Numbered from the stretch's first letter, positions 34,316 to 43,112 are shown. The stretch is DNA of 45,506 nucleotides from Thermoanaerobaculia bacterium (GCA_028066595.1 JALCBJ010000054.1:1-45506), one strand, 5' to 3'. The notes: generated by a model from the letters alone, not told the origin. Translations and numbers: made by a program.

Positions 34316-35406
34316 GCGAAGACACATCCCAAGACCTGCTGAGGCTCCACGCCGAGGACCTCTTCGCCGAGGAGCTGGAACATCTACAGAAGCACGACGA
34401 CCATCCGCGGCCGAAGAACTGGCACCTGTCACCCTGGGCGGTGTCGCAGTACGTGCTCGGCGGCACATTGGACAGCGGCTTCGAGATCACGCCGAAGTAC
34501 ATCGGCAACCGCCGGCTGGTGGAGATCGCCATCTCCACCCTGGCCACCGACCGCGCCCTGCTGCTCTATGGCGTGCCGGGCACCGCCAAGTCGTGGCTGG
34601 CGGAGCACCTGGCGGCGGCCATCAGCGGCTGTTCGACCCTGCTCATCCAGGGCACCGCCGGCACCAGCGAGGAGCAGATCCGCTACGGCTGGAACTACGC
34701 CCAGCTGCTGGCTCACGGCCCGTCTCGCGACGCCCTGGTACCGAGTCCGTTGATGACCGCGATGGACTCCGGTCAGCTGGCGCGCATCGAGGAGCTGACG
34801 CGCATTCCCGCCGACGTCCAGGACACGCTGATCACCATCCTCTCCGAGAAGACGCTGCCGATCCCCGAGCTGGGTACCGAGCAGCAGGCGAGCCGGGGCT
34901 TCAACGTCATCGCCACCGCCAACAACCGCGACAAGGGGGTCAACGAGCTATCGAGCGCCCTGAAGCGACGTTTCAACACCGTCGTCCTGCCGCTACCGTC
35001 GACTCTCGATCAAGAGGTGACCATCGTGGAGAAGCGGGTGCGTGAGATCGGACGCGCCCTCGAGCTGCCGGCGGAGCCGCCTGCCCAGGCGGAGATCCGC
35101 CGCGTGGTGACCATTTTTCGAGAGCTGCGGGAGGGCAAGACAGAGGACGGCAAGACCAAGGTCAAGACGCCCACCAGCACCCTCAGCACCGCTGAGGCGA
35201 TCTCGGTGATGAACAGCGGACTGGCGCTGGCGGGCCATTTCGGCGACGGCCAGGTGAAGGCGCTGGACCTGGCGGGAGGCCTGGTGGGAGCCATCGTCAA
35301 GGACCCGGTGCAGGACCGCGTCGTCCTCGACGAATACCTCGAGACGGTGGTCAAGGAACGCAAGGACTGGAAGGATCTCTATCGCGCCTTCCGCGAGGTC
35401 GGCTGA
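34312..35406 (+). CDS. MoxR-family AAA+ ATPase
   Basis: 364 aa. Walker A is YGVPGTAKS (86-94); the Walker B/DE area is replaced by RIEELTRIPADVQDTLITILSE; sensor 1 NVIATANNRDKG; arginine-finger region SSALKRRFNTVVLP. MoxR ATPases work with VWA proteins as chaperones or for metal/cofactor insertion and complex remodelling. GTG start at 34312. DUF5682 follows after 3 bp and the VWA partner gene two positions downstream. Confidence 0.94.
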   Translation: MSEDTSQDLLRLHAEDLFAEELEHLQKHDDHPRPKNWHLSPWAVSQYVLGGTLDSGFEITPKYIGNRRLVEIAISTLATDRALLLYGVPGTAKSWLAEHLAAAISGCSTLLIQGTAGTSEEQIRYGWNYAQLLAHGPSRDALVPSPLMTAMDSGQLARIEELTRIPADVQDTLITILSEKTLPIPELGTEQQASRGFNVIATANNRDKGVNELSSALKRRFNTVVLPLPSTLDQEVTIVEKRVREIGRALELPAEPPAQAEIRRVVTIFRELREGKTEDGKTKVKTPTSTLSTAEAISVMNSGLALAGHFGDGQVKALDLAGGLVGAIVKDPVQDRVVLDEYLETVVKERKDWKDLYRAFREVG

Positions 35407-35409
35407 CAC

Positions 35410-37758
35410 GTGGCAGATCCGGCCGTCTTCGGCATCCGGCACCACGGTCCGGGCTCGGCACGCAGTCTGCTGCGAGCGCTGCGTGCACTGGAGCCGGACT
35501 GCGTCCTGGTCGAGGGCCCGCCGGAGGCGGACGGGCTGCTGCCTCTGGCCGTGTCGGCTGACATGCAGCCGCCGGTGGCGCTGCTCGTCTACCGGCCCGA
35601 CGCGCCCAGCCGCTGCGCCTTCTATCCGTTCGCCGAGTTCTCGCCGGAATGGCAGGCGATCCGCTTCGCCGTCGAGCGCGACCTGCCTGTGCGCTTCATG
35701 GACCTTCCCCAGGCCCACCAGCTCGTCGATCCGGAGCTGCCCGAGACTGATCCGGACGACGACGAGGTCGCCGTCGACGGCGATGCCGATGCCGATGCCG
35801 ACAGCGACGGTGACGTCCCTTCCCACCTGGACCCGCTAGGATGGCTCGGCCGCGCCGCGGGCTACGCCGACGGCGAGTCCTGGTGGGAGCACATGGTGGA
35901 ACACCGGCTCGACGGCGCCAGTCTCTTCGCTGCCATCGAGGAGGCCATGGCGGCGCTGCGCCAGGAGTTCCCGAAGCCCCTGGGCGAGAGCGAGACGCAG
36001 CGCGAGTCGCGCCGAGAGGCCTACATGCGGCGCACGATACGGAGCGCACAGAAGGAGGGCTTCGAACGCATCGCGGTGGTCTGCGGCGCCTGGCACGCGC
36101 CGGCATTGACGCAGCGACTCGGCAAGATCACGATCAAGGACGACGACGCGCTGCTCAAGGGTCTGCCGAAAGCCAAGGTGGAGGCCACCTGGGTGCCCTG
36201 GACCTACGGCCGCCTGGCGCAGTCCAGCGGCTACGGCGCCGGCGTCCCGTCCCCCGGCTGGTACGACCATCTGTGGACGCTACGACCGGACGACGGCGAC
36301 ACGGCCCCGTCCGACGTCTCCATCCGCTGGCTCACCAAGGTGGCCCGGCTGCTGCGCGACGAGGACCTCGACTGCTCCAGTGCCCACGTCATCGAGGCGG
36401 TACGGCTAGCGGAGAGCCTTGCGGCGCTGCGCCAGCGTCCCCTGCCCAGCCTCGTGGAGCTGGAGGAGGCATCGCTCACCGTCATGTGCTTCGGCGAGCA
36501 GGCGCCGCTCGACCTGATCCGCGAGCGCTTGGCGGTGGGAGAACGCTTGGGCGCCGTGCCTGCCGAGGCGCCGACGGTGCCGCTCCAGCGCGACCTGACG
36601 AAGCTCCAACGGTCGCTGCGCATGAAGGTCCGGGCCGACCAGTCCACACTCGACCTCGACCTGCGCAAGCCCATGGGACTCGACCGCAGCCACCTGCTGC
36701 ACCGTCTGCGGCTACTGGCAGTGCCCTGGGGCAAGCTGCAGGACGTGGGCCGTAAGAAAGGGACGTTCCACGAGGTCTGGACGCTGGCTTGGGAACCGGA
36801 GCTCGCGGTGCAGGTGATCGAGGCGGCGATCTGGGGCAATACCGTGGAGCAGGCGGCCGCGCGGCGCGTGGTGCACCGTGCCGAACAGGCGGCGCTTCCG
36901 GAGCTGTCGCGCCTGGTGGACCAGGTGCTGCTGGCTGCCCTGCCGGAAGCGGTGGACAAGGTGATGGAGTGCCTCGACTCCGAAGCGGCCCGCGCCACCG
37001 ACGTGTCGCAGCTGATGGAGGCCCTGCCGCCTCTGGCCAACGTCGTGCGTTACGGCAACGTACGCCAGACCGATACCGCGATGGTCGAACAGGTGGTGGA
37101 CGGCTTGGTGGCGCGGGTCGCCATCGGTCTGGCACCGGCCTGCTCGTCGCTCGACGACGATGCTGCCGCACGCATGACCGCCCTCGTATCGTCGGTCGAC
37201 GGCGCGCTACGTCTCCTCGAAGTCGAGGAGCAACTCGACTCGTGGCAGCGCGCGCTCGGCCAGGTCGCGGCGGCGGAATCGATCCACGGCCAGGTGTCCG
37301 GACGTTGCTGCCGGCTGCTGCTCGACGCCGGAGCCCTGAACGACGACGAGATCGAGCGCCGCATGGGGCTGGCGCTGTCGGTGGCCAACGAGCCACTGGC
37401 CGCGGCGGCGTGGCTGGAGGGCTTTCTCGCCGGCAGCGGCATGGTACTTCTGCACGACGACCGGCTATGGGAGGTTCTGGACCGGTGGGTGGCGTCCCTC
37501 GGCGAGTCGGTCTTCGTCCAGGTGCTGCCGTTGATCCGCCGCACTTTCTCCCAGTTCTCCAACGGCGAGCGGCGTCAGATGGGTCGCCGCGCCAAGACCC
37601 CGACGACGGGGCGACGCGGCGCCGGCTCCGGAGCCGCCGGTGACGCGGCAACAGAACATACAGGTCTCGACATCGAGCGCGGGGAAAAGGTCCTGCCGCA
37701 AGTCCTGCGCTACCTGGGCCTGGACGCCGAGACGATCCGTCAGGCCAGCGCGAAATGA
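35410..37758 (+). CDS. DUF5682 protein
   Basis: 782 aa, GTG start. N-terminal GIRHHGPGSARSLLRALRALEPDCVLVEGPPEAD is the typical DUF5682 opening with paired His and an acidic Glu-Gly-Pro loop, suggestive of a catalytic or metal site of unknown function; a later VVCGAWHAPAL again has a conserved His. An Asp-rich stretch (about 115-138), partly encoded by a short GATGCC repeat, may be a flexible linker. The second half is helical. Always met beside MoxR and VWA genes in such operons; role unknown. Stop overlaps the VWA start by 4 bp. Confidence 0.85.
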   Translation: MADPAVFGIRHHGPGSARSLLRALRALEPDCVLVEGPPEADGLLPLAVSADMQPPVALLVYRPDAPSRCAFYPFAEFSPEWQAIRFAVERDLPVRFMDLPQAHQLVDPELPETDPDDDEVAVDGDADADADSDGDVPSHLDPLGWLGRAAGYADGESWWEHMVEHRLDGASLFAAIEEAMAALRQEFPKPLGESETQRESRREAYMRRTIRSAQKEGFERIAVVCGAWHAPALTQRLGKITIKDDDALLKGLPKAKVEATWVPWTYGRLAQSSGYGAGVPSPGWYDHLWTLRPDDGDTAPSDVSIRWLTKVARLLRDEDLDCSSAHVIEAVRLAESLAALRQRPLPSLVELEEASLTVMCFGEQAPLDLIRERLAVGERLGAVPAEAPTVPLQRDLTKLQRSLRMKVRADQSTLDLDLRKPMGLDRSHLLHRLRLLAVPWGKLQDVGRKKGTFHEVWTLAWEPELAVQVIEAAIWGNTVEQAAARRVVHRAEQAALPELSRLVDQVLLAALPEAVDKVMECLDSEAARATDVSQLMEALPPLANVVRYGNVRQTDTAMVEQVVDGLVARVAIGLAPACSSLDDDAAARMTALVSSVDGALRLLEVEEQLDSWQRALGQVAAAESIHGQVSGRCCRLLLDAGALNDDEIERRMGLALSVANEPLAAAAWLEGFLAGSGMVLLHDDRLWEVLDRWVASLGESVFVQVLPLIRRTFSQFSNGERRQMGRRAKTPTTGRRGAGSGAAGDAATEHTGLDIERGEKVLPQVLRYLGLDAETIRQASAK

Positions 37759-39065
37759 GCGACCAGACATTGCACACCGAGACGTCACAGACCGATTCCC
37801 CGACCGAAGACGCGGCGGCGGGCGCAGCATCCGACGATGCGCCTACAGGCGCAGTAGCCGAAGACGCGCCTGCGGGCGCTGTGGCCGACGACGAGCGACT
37901 GCAACGCTGGCGCCTGATCCTCGGCGGTGGCGAGGCGGACGGCGTGGGCTGCCCGCTGTCCACCGAGGCGCTGCAGATGGACCGGGCACTGGCGGCGCTC
38001 TACGCGCCCGACGAGAAAGGCGGCCTTCGTGCGGCGGCGAGGCGGCGCGGCGGCTCCGGCGGATCCGCGCCGCGGGTGGCACGCTGGCTCGGCGATATCC
38101 GCGAGTACTTCCCGGCGAGCGTCGTCCAGGTCATGCAGCGCGATGCGCTGGAGCGCCTGGACCTACACGAGATGTTGCTCGAGCCCGAGATGCTCGAGGC
38201 GGTACAGCCCGGCGTCCACCTGGTGGCCGATCTCATCGGTCTCAGTCGCGTGATCCCCGAGGCCACCAAGGCATCTGCACGAGCTGTGGTGCGCAAGGTG
38301 GTGGACGATCTGATGAAGCGTCTCGAGGAACCCATGCGCAGCGCCGTGTCGGGTGCCCTCGACCGCTCCGTACGCAACCGCAGACCGCGCTTGGCAGAGA
38401 TCGACTGGGGCAGGACGATCCGCGCCAATCTCCGCCACTACCAAGAGGAATACCGCACCATCGTGCCGGAGCAGCTGATCGGCCACGGACGCAAGTCGCG
38501 GCGTACCCAGAAGCACATCATCCTGGCCATCGATCAGAGCGGCTCCATGGCGTCTTCGGTGGTCTATTCCAGCATCTTCGGCGCCGTCATGGCGTCGCTG
38601 CCGGCAGTTCAGACGCATCTCGTGGTCTTCGACACGGAGGTCATCGACCTGACGGAGAAGCTCGACGATCCGGTCGACGTCCTGTTCGGTACCCAGCTCG
38701 GCGGAGGCACCTTCATCAACCAAGCTGTGGGCTACTGCCAGAGCCTGGTGCGCGAGCCGCGCGACACCATCCTCGTCTTGATCTCCGACCTCTATGAAGG
38801 CGGCGTGGAGCGGGAGCTGCTGCGCCGCACTGCCGACCTCATCGAGTCAGGCGTCCAGTTCATCACGCTGTTAGCCCTGTCGGACGAAGGTGCACCCTGG
38901 TACGACCAACAGCTGGCGGCCAAGATGTCGGCCCTGGGTGCGCCGGCTTTCGCCTGCACACCTGACCTCTTCCCCGAGCTGATGGCGGCGGCAATCAAGC
39001 GCGAGAACATCGCCCAGTGGGCTGCCGAGCGGGATGTGGTGACATCCCGCGGACGTGGGGACTGA
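37755..39065 (+). CDS. VWA-domain protein, MoxR partner
   Basis: 436 aa. The C-terminal von Willebrand A domain has the MIDAS motif DQSGS (260-264), LGGGTFINQA as the Thr-containing loop and ISDLYEGG as the third metal loop, so metal binding looks intact. The N-terminal about 250 residues are helical. An Ala/Asp/Pro-rich 9-residue repeat occupies residues 18-44. ATG start overlaps the DUF5682 stop. Last gene of the operon. Expected to hold substrates or partners for the MoxR ATPase. Confidence 0.92.
   Translation: MSDQTLHTETSQTDSPTEDAAAGAASDDAPTGAVAEDAPAGAVADDERLQRWRLILGGGEADGVGCPLSTEALQMDRALAALYAPDEKGGLRAAARRRGGSGGSAPRVARWLGDIREYFPASVVQVMQRDALERLDLHEMLLEPEMLEAVQPGVHLVADLIGLSRVIPEATKASARAVVRKVVDDLMKRLEEPMRSAVSGALDRSVRNRRPRLAEIDWGRTIRANLRHYQEEYRTIVPEQLIGHGRKSRRTQKHIILAIDQSGSMASSVVYSSIFGAVMASLPAVQTHLVVFDTEVIDLTEKLDDPVDVLFGTQLGGGTFINQAVGYCQSLVREPRDTILVLISDLYEGGVERELLRRTADLIESGVQFITLLALSDEGAPWYDQQLAAKMSALGAPAFACTPDLFPELMAAAIKRENIAQWAAERDVVTSRGRGD
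37806..37886 (+). repeat. 27-bp tandem coding repeat (3 units)
   Basis: Three imperfect 27-bp units (37806-37832, 37833-37859, 37860-37886) encode EDAAAGAAS, DDAPTGAVA and EDAPAGAVA near the start of the VWA protein. Probably a disordered spacer whose length may vary between strains. Confidence 0.75.
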
Positions 39066-39887
39066 CCACCGACAACAGACGGGTCCAAAACCAGACACGT
39101 CGACCGGGCTGGTCCTGCACCTTGCCGGCGAGCCTTATTGGCGGTGGGAACAGCAGGGCCCCGAGAATCGTCTGGGCCGGATCACTCCCGCGTCGATCAC
39201 GCTGGCCCGGGACAGACTGACGGGAGGTGCGGGCCTCTCTGCGAGGACGCCGTCTCTTTCCGCACCAGCCACAAGCCGTCTCGCGACCCGGGTTAGGAGG
39301 CTGGGAGATGACTCCCCATTCTTGAGCGCCCGCCCCAGAAAATATTTCAGAAACACTGATCACTTCAAGCGTGTCAAATACGCCAGTTGCCATCGAACGC
39401 TTGAAATGCCATCGGCCTGCCATCTTGAGTCTTGATCACATACAGGACACGTATGTGTCGATCGAAACTCCTTCTCCTGATTGAGTCCGGCAGCTGGCCA
39501 AGCACCTAGGTTGCAAGTTACTACGTGGGTCTCGCTTCCGATCAACGCGAGCATGCTGATACCGAGCAATCCGGCCTAGCCGCCATTCGTGTTGATACCT
39601 GGAGCCAGCCGAGACCTCGTCGACGACGCCGTCATCGCTGATTGTCACGTCTGAAACCAGGTGCGTCGATCGACAGGGCACGAAACCCGTCGGAGATTTC
39701 GTCAATGCGGCGGCCGAAAAGCGTTGACGCGAAGTCGTACCTGTCGATACAGTCGCCCTGTCCAAGTGGATCGAGAAAGGGCACGGTGGTCGGCCCAAGT
39801 GTTCCGGCATTCGCGTTGAATGAACCGTGCCTATTCGTCTACTCAATAGTTCAGCGAATCGCCGAGACTGAGAGGGACTTGTAGATA
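39066..39887. other. 822-bp region without a confident gene
   Basis: Follows the VWA operon and precedes the first cassette-type gene. Short open frames exist on both strands, but none has a convincing start, ribosome site or recognisable protein, apart from the possible fragment at 39632-39838. GC falls along this stretch from the level of the left part of the window to that of the cassette region, which fits the edge of an inserted or rearranged segment. Confidence 0.6.
39632..39838 (-). pseudogene. Possible gene fragment, no start codon
   Basis: A 69-codon minus-strand frame between stops reads as plausible protein (…GTLGPTTVPFLDPLG…, …DRYDFASTLFGRRIDEI…), better than the competing frames, but it contains no ATG and no start with a ribosome site. 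I do not recognise the protein. It may be the remnant of a truncated cassette or chromosomal gene. Confidence 0.3.
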
Positions 39888-40727
39888 ATGCCCAAAGTTA
39901 AGAAATGGATAGGTGAAAGAGCGGGAGCTATCGCTGCACTCCTGTTCGTGACATCCCTGGTACTGTACGGAGTAGCGTTCCTTATAGAGAAAGGCCTCAG
40001 CGCTCTTAGCCCCGCCACGGTCACCGCCGCTGTTGCAACTGCTCTCCTTCTTGCTTCCGTGTCGGTCACCATCGAGCGCTACATCAAGACAAGTCTTACC
40101 GATCCTGAGATCGAAGCAGTGCTCCGAGCAAGGCAACTCGGATTAGAGCGCATTCAAGAGCGCAATGTGACACAGGGTCTTTTCACAGGGTTGCCGAAGA
40201 ATCTTCTAGCGAAATGCACCAAGGAGTTGCTGGTTCTCGCGTACTCCGCCGACAACTTTGTTGTGCGGAATAGTTCCTGGATCGTTGATGCCGTGAAGCA
40301 CGGCAAACACGTAGGTTTGCTAATCCTTCACCCAGACGACCTAGATCAGGCGAAGCAAACTGAGAGGCGCGATCTTAGGTCACAGATTGAGACAACCTTA
40401 GGCCTTTGCGAGAAAGTAGTGGCGGACTGCGCCGACTCAGAAGGCTCCTTTGACGTCCGTGGCTTCGCCGGCCACTTCTACTACACAGGGATCTTTGTCG
40501 ACCGGTATATTTTCTCGGGAAGCCCCGACTCGGTGCATGTTGGGCCGGTGTGTGTACAGTTGAAAGCGAACTACCGGAGCCAGCACGAGGGCATCGTTCT
40601 TACCTTTAGGAGAGACTCAAGATTTGCAGATTTCTACTCTGCCAGTTGCCGTGAGCTTTGGAGCGAGGCTGATGAACTGCTTCCTAGGGCAAACGAAACA
40701 AACGATCGCCGAACACAGCGGCTCTAG
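39888..40727 (+). CDS. Two-TM protein with a PLD-like (DUF5919-like) cytosolic domain
   Basis: 279 aa. Two membrane helices (about 11-33 and 44-61), then a soluble domain. RNSSWIVDAVKHGKHVGLLILHPDD and the later GIFVDRYIFSGSP ... FADFYSASCRELW follow the layout of catalytically inactive phospholipase-D-like domains (DUF5919 type): no HKD motif is present. Such proteins occur in phage-defence and signalling contexts, but no function can be assigned. Lower GC than genes to the left. Its last codons lie inside the attC-like site at 40708-40768, as expected for a cassette gene. Confidence 0.75.
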   Translation: MPKVKKWIGERAGAIAALLFVTSLVLYGVAFLIEKGLSALSPATVTAAVATALLLASVSVTIERYIKTSLTDPEIEAVLRARQLGLERIQERNVTQGLFTGLPKNLLAKCTKELLVLAYSADNFVVRNSSWIVDAVKHGKHVGLLILHPDDLDQAKQTERRDLRSQIETTLGLCEKVVADCADSEGSFDVRGFAGHFYYTGIFVDRYIFSGSPDSVHVGPVCVQLKANYRSQHEGIVLTFRRDSRFADFYSASCRELWSEADELLPRANETNDRRTQRL

Positions 40728-40768
40728 AAGGACGGCTAACGCCGCCTCTCAGCCGCAATCCGTTCGGC
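40708..40768 (+). other. Integron attC site (61 bp)
   Basis: R'' GCCGAAC (40708-40714) is the exact reverse complement of R' GTTCGGC (40762-40768). Inside, L'' starts with GCGGCT (40718-40723) and L' ends with AGCCGC (40751-40756), with 3-nt and 5-nt spacers to the R boxes and one or more unpaired bases on the L'' side; a small CGGC/GCCG stem sits in the loop. Length, order and asymmetry are those of attC sites. The R' fourth base is C rather than the purine of GTTRRRY. It overlaps the 3' end of the preceding gene. Confidence 0.75.
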
Positions 40769-40831
40769 GCCAGGCCAGTATGAGCCAGTTCCACGGTACC
40801 GAATGTAGACGAGAGTTAACAATAAAGAAAA

Positions 40832-41503
40832 ATGCGCGACGAGTTCCCAGCCCGGGTAAAGAATGAGCTAGCAACGCGCGTGGCTTTTCTCTGCTCAAAC
40901 CCTGCCTGTCGGCAGCCAACATGCGGGCCACGAGACGAACCTACTGGAACGGTGAATATCGGAGTCGCCGCGCATATCACTGCTGCGTCCGAACGTGGAC
41001 CTCGGTACGAGCCGAGCCTCTCAAGCGAAGAGCGTCGAGATCTAGAGAATGGAATCTGGCTCTGTCAGAATTGCGGGAAGCTGATCGACAGCGACATCTC
41101 ACGATACTCGATTGCTAAGCTAGGAGAGTGGAAGTCCGACGCCGAAGCGGCGGCGGCCCGTGCATTGGAGCAGCGTCGCGCCCCTGCGTCCACGTCGGTC
41201 GGCGTCTTTCTTGAAGCGGAGAGACTGATGCCGGAGCTGCTCTCCGAGATGAGAAGCGACGTTCGTGGGGACTCTAGTCAACTGATTCGCGAATTCGTCG
41301 TTCTATCAAACCGTCAGATCTCCTATATTAGCCCTAACAGACCGTTCGCTTATTTCGCCTCGGAACATCAAGAACTTTATCACGCGATCGAGTGGCAACT
41401 TGAGATGGGAATGATCAGGCTAGTTCAACCAGATCGACATTACCCACTGTATCGATTTCTACCGCATTTTGCTGAATATCTTCGCCAGGGAGAGCTGCCT
41501 TGA
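40832..41503 (+). CDS. HNH-like zinc-binding protein
   Basis: 223 aa. N-terminal Cys21-x4-Cys26, then VAAHITAASERGPRYEP and RRDLENGIWLCQNCGKLID, which is the layout of HNH endonuclease domains of the kind that read AHI-AA-GPRYD...N-I-LC-CH-ID; the second His of the usual C-HH/CxxC end is replaced by Gly-Lys (NCGKLID), so nuclease activity is uncertain. The C-terminal half (about 120-223) is helical and not recognised. This N-terminal domain often precedes effector domains in defence proteins. Weak ribosome site (AAAGA). A cassette-type gene between two attC-like sites. Confidence 0.7.
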   Translation: MRDEFPARVKNELATRVAFLCSNPACRQPTCGPRDEPTGTVNIGVAAHITAASERGPRYEPSLSSEERRDLENGIWLCQNCGKLIDSDISRYSIAKLGEWKSDAEAAAARALEQRRAPASTSVGVFLEAERLMPELLSEMRSDVRGDSSQLIREFVVLSNRQISYISPNRPFAYFASEHQELYHAIEWQLEMGMIRLVQPDRHYPLYRFLPHFAEYLRQGELP

Positions 41504-41517
41504 TGCTCTACCAAGCC

Positions 41518-41566
41518 GCCGAACCAAGAAGGCGACCCGGCCTAGGCCGCGCTCGCCGAGTTTGAA
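41518..41566 (+). other. attC-like site, imperfect
   Basis: Starts with GCCGAAC (41518-41524), identical to the R'' box at 40708, followed by an imperfect hairpin (GGCGA / TCGCC enclosing the palindrome CGGCCTAGGCCG at 41538-41549) and then GTTTGAA (41560-41566) as a poor R' candidate. Spacer lengths differ from the two good sites, so it may be degenerate or the right half may be misplaced. Confidence 0.45.
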
Positions 41567-41589
41567 AATTCGACTACTCAGGAGGTTCC

Positions 41590-42246
41590 ATGATCGATAC
41601 GGCCAGAAGAAGCATTTTTGGTTTGGATTCTTCAATAGCGATGATTGGACTTGTGGTCGCGGTCGCCTCGATCGTTGGAGGCGCTTCGGGCTATTTGGCG
41701 GGTGCCCCATCTCAGGGGCCGCCTGGAAACAAGGGTGATCGAGGCGATCAAGGACCACCCGGGCAAGATGCTCCTCTCGGAACGATAGTAGCCTGGCATC
41801 CCAATGCTGTGACTCCGCCATTGCCTCTTCCGACCGGCTGGCACAGATGCAATGGGCAGACTATCTCCCTGCCGCCCGAGAATCCGCTCGCAGATAGCAA
41901 CGGCGTCTATCAGCTGCCAGATCTAAACGGCGTCTCTGGTGACGGCAGCATGAGATTCCTTCGCGGTGGTTCGGAGTCGGGAGTTCTACAGCCGCAGGAC
42001 TGGAAATCGTTCTATGTTGCGGGAAAAGAGCTTGGGACATATACGCATGGCGATGTCCTGATACCAAAGGAAGGTTATAATCAGACATATCCGTTCGGCG
42101 GCAAGTGGGAGGCACACGGTGCACCTCCTCAACAGGCGAACCGGCTGTACTTCAAGTTTGATGATTCGGAAGTTAGGCCAGTGAACATGTCCGTTGTTTG
42201 GATCATGAAGGTTGCTCCTTCCACCGCTTCAGATACGGCAAATTAG
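41590..42246 (+). CDS. Membrane-anchored collagen-stalk protein with tail-collar-like head
   Basis: 218 aa; ATG preceded by a perfect AGGAGG 4 nt upstream. One N-terminal membrane helix (SIAMIGLVVAVASIVGGASGYLAG, about 14-37), a short collagen-like Gly-x-y stretch (GPPGNKGDRGDQGPPGQDAP, 44-63), then a C-terminal domain with GTIVAWHP, GWHRCNGQTI, YQLPDLNG and a final VRPVNMSVVWIMKV. These match the phage tail-collar/fibre pattern (pGW-xCdGq, lPDlrg, RPxNxxvxwImk). Predicted topology: anchored trimeric stalk with a receptor-like head outside the membrane. Not part of any visible phage operon. Confidence 0.82.
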   Translation: MIDTARRSIFGLDSSIAMIGLVVAVASIVGGASGYLAGAPSQGPPGNKGDRGDQGPPGQDAPLGTIVAWHPNAVTPPLPLPTGWHRCNGQTISLPPENPLADSNGVYQLPDLNGVSGDGSMRFLRGGSESGVLQPQDWKSFYVAGKELGTYTHGDVLIPKEGYNQTYPFGGKWEAHGAPPQQANRLYFKFDDSEVRPVNMSVVWIMKVAPSTASDTAN

Positions 42247-42311
42247 TGCTGAATACACGATCAGTATCGACCTCTCCTGGTAGAAGTCGCATGCTGGCTC
42301 ATGTCGCTTCC

Positions 42312-42372
42312 GCGGAATCCAGCGGCTCGAACGCACGACCCGACGCCAGCGTTCAGCCGCGAAGCGTTCGGC
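42312..42372 (+). other. Integron attC site (61 bp)
   Basis: Same plan and same length as the site at 40708: R'' GCGGAAT (42312-42318, imperfect), 3-nt spacer, L'' GCGGCT-C-GAACGC (42322-42334), 14-nt loop, L' GCGTTC-AGCCGC (42349-42360), 5-nt spacer GAAGC, R' GTTCGGC (42366-42372). The L arms pair over 12 bp with a single unpaired C at 42328, which would be a bulged G on the bottom strand, the strand recognised by integron integrases. Confidence 0.7.
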
Positions 42373-42389
42373 GGCCGGGTAGCTAAACA

Positions 42390-43112
42390 GTGGATGAGAA
42401 ATTACTCATCGCGCTCGTAAGCGCCTTCGCCGGAGGGGGCTTTGCACTTCTGTCCTCTTGGATGACCAGTCGGTCGAAGTTTAGAGAGCTGGAGTTCAGG
42501 AGACTCTTGCGCCACTCACAATCGCAGTTAGCCGCAGCCAATGAACAACTTGACGACATCTATCTTCCCGTGATGGCGTGTGTGGAGAAGTGCCTGCGCG
42601 ACTATCAAGAGGTGGCGATGGCGGCCCGGTTGAACCAGGAAAGCGCTACCGGCCAGTTAGAGAAATCCGCCAATGGTTTGCTGACTAGCTACAATGCCCT
42701 GATTGACAATGGAACTTCGGTTTTTCTATTGCCCCAAGTTCACGAGGAGTTGGAACATCTGGTTCGACTCCTCGTGCGGTCTCGAGATGCACGAACGGCC
42801 AGATACGCGATTATCACTCGCACTGAAGGGATCGGCATTCGGATCGTAGGCGAACGTTCGTATTCGAGCCGCGTGGCACTGTTCGCATATTTGCGGACGG
42901 TCTTTCAGGTTACGATTCTTCAATATGGCAGGCGCCTCGGCTCTGGTCTGACTACGAGCTTCGCGTTCCGAGTGCACAGTGCGCCATACGACTCTCATGC
43001 CTTCGCTCAGGAGTTCAAGTCCATTGTCGACGCGCTGAGAGCACTAACGAGTGAAGTAGGGTTGTTCTCTCCAATTCAGGAAAGGGAAGGTCGGGGTTCC
43101 GGTGAGACTTAG
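42390..43112 (+). CDS. Single-TM helical protein of unknown function
   Basis: 240 aa, GTG start at 42390 chosen because it directly precedes the membrane helix LLIALVSAFAGGGFALLSSWM (5-25); no clear ribosome site. The cytosolic part is mostly helical (RELEFRRLLRHSQSQLAAANEQLDDIYLPVMACVEKCL), with possible coiled coil around 31-60. No family recognised. N-anchored helical proteins of this look are common among integron cassettes and small defence genes, but there is no motif to support a role. Confidence 0.72.
   Translation: MDEKLLIALVSAFAGGGFALLSSWMTSRSKFRELEFRRLLRHSQSQLAAANEQLDDIYLPVMACVEKCLRDYQEVAMAARLNQESATGQLEKSANGLLTSYNALIDNGTSVFLLPQVHEELEHLVRLLVRSRDARTARYAIITRTEGIGIRIVGERSYSSRVALFAYLRTVFQVTILQYGRRLGSGLTTSFAFRVHSAPYDSHAFAQEFKSIVDALRALTSEVGLFSPIQEREGRGSGET

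Noticed and set aside
39055..39435. 126-codon plus-strand frame after the VWA gene
   Set aside because: No ribosome site, overlaps the VWA stop, Arg/Ser/Pro-rich composition typical of non-coding frames, no family recognised.
39436..39846. 136-codon minus-strand frame
   Set aside because: Arg/Ser/Cys-rich, no ribosome site; a different frame in the same stretch looks more protein-like (39632-39838).
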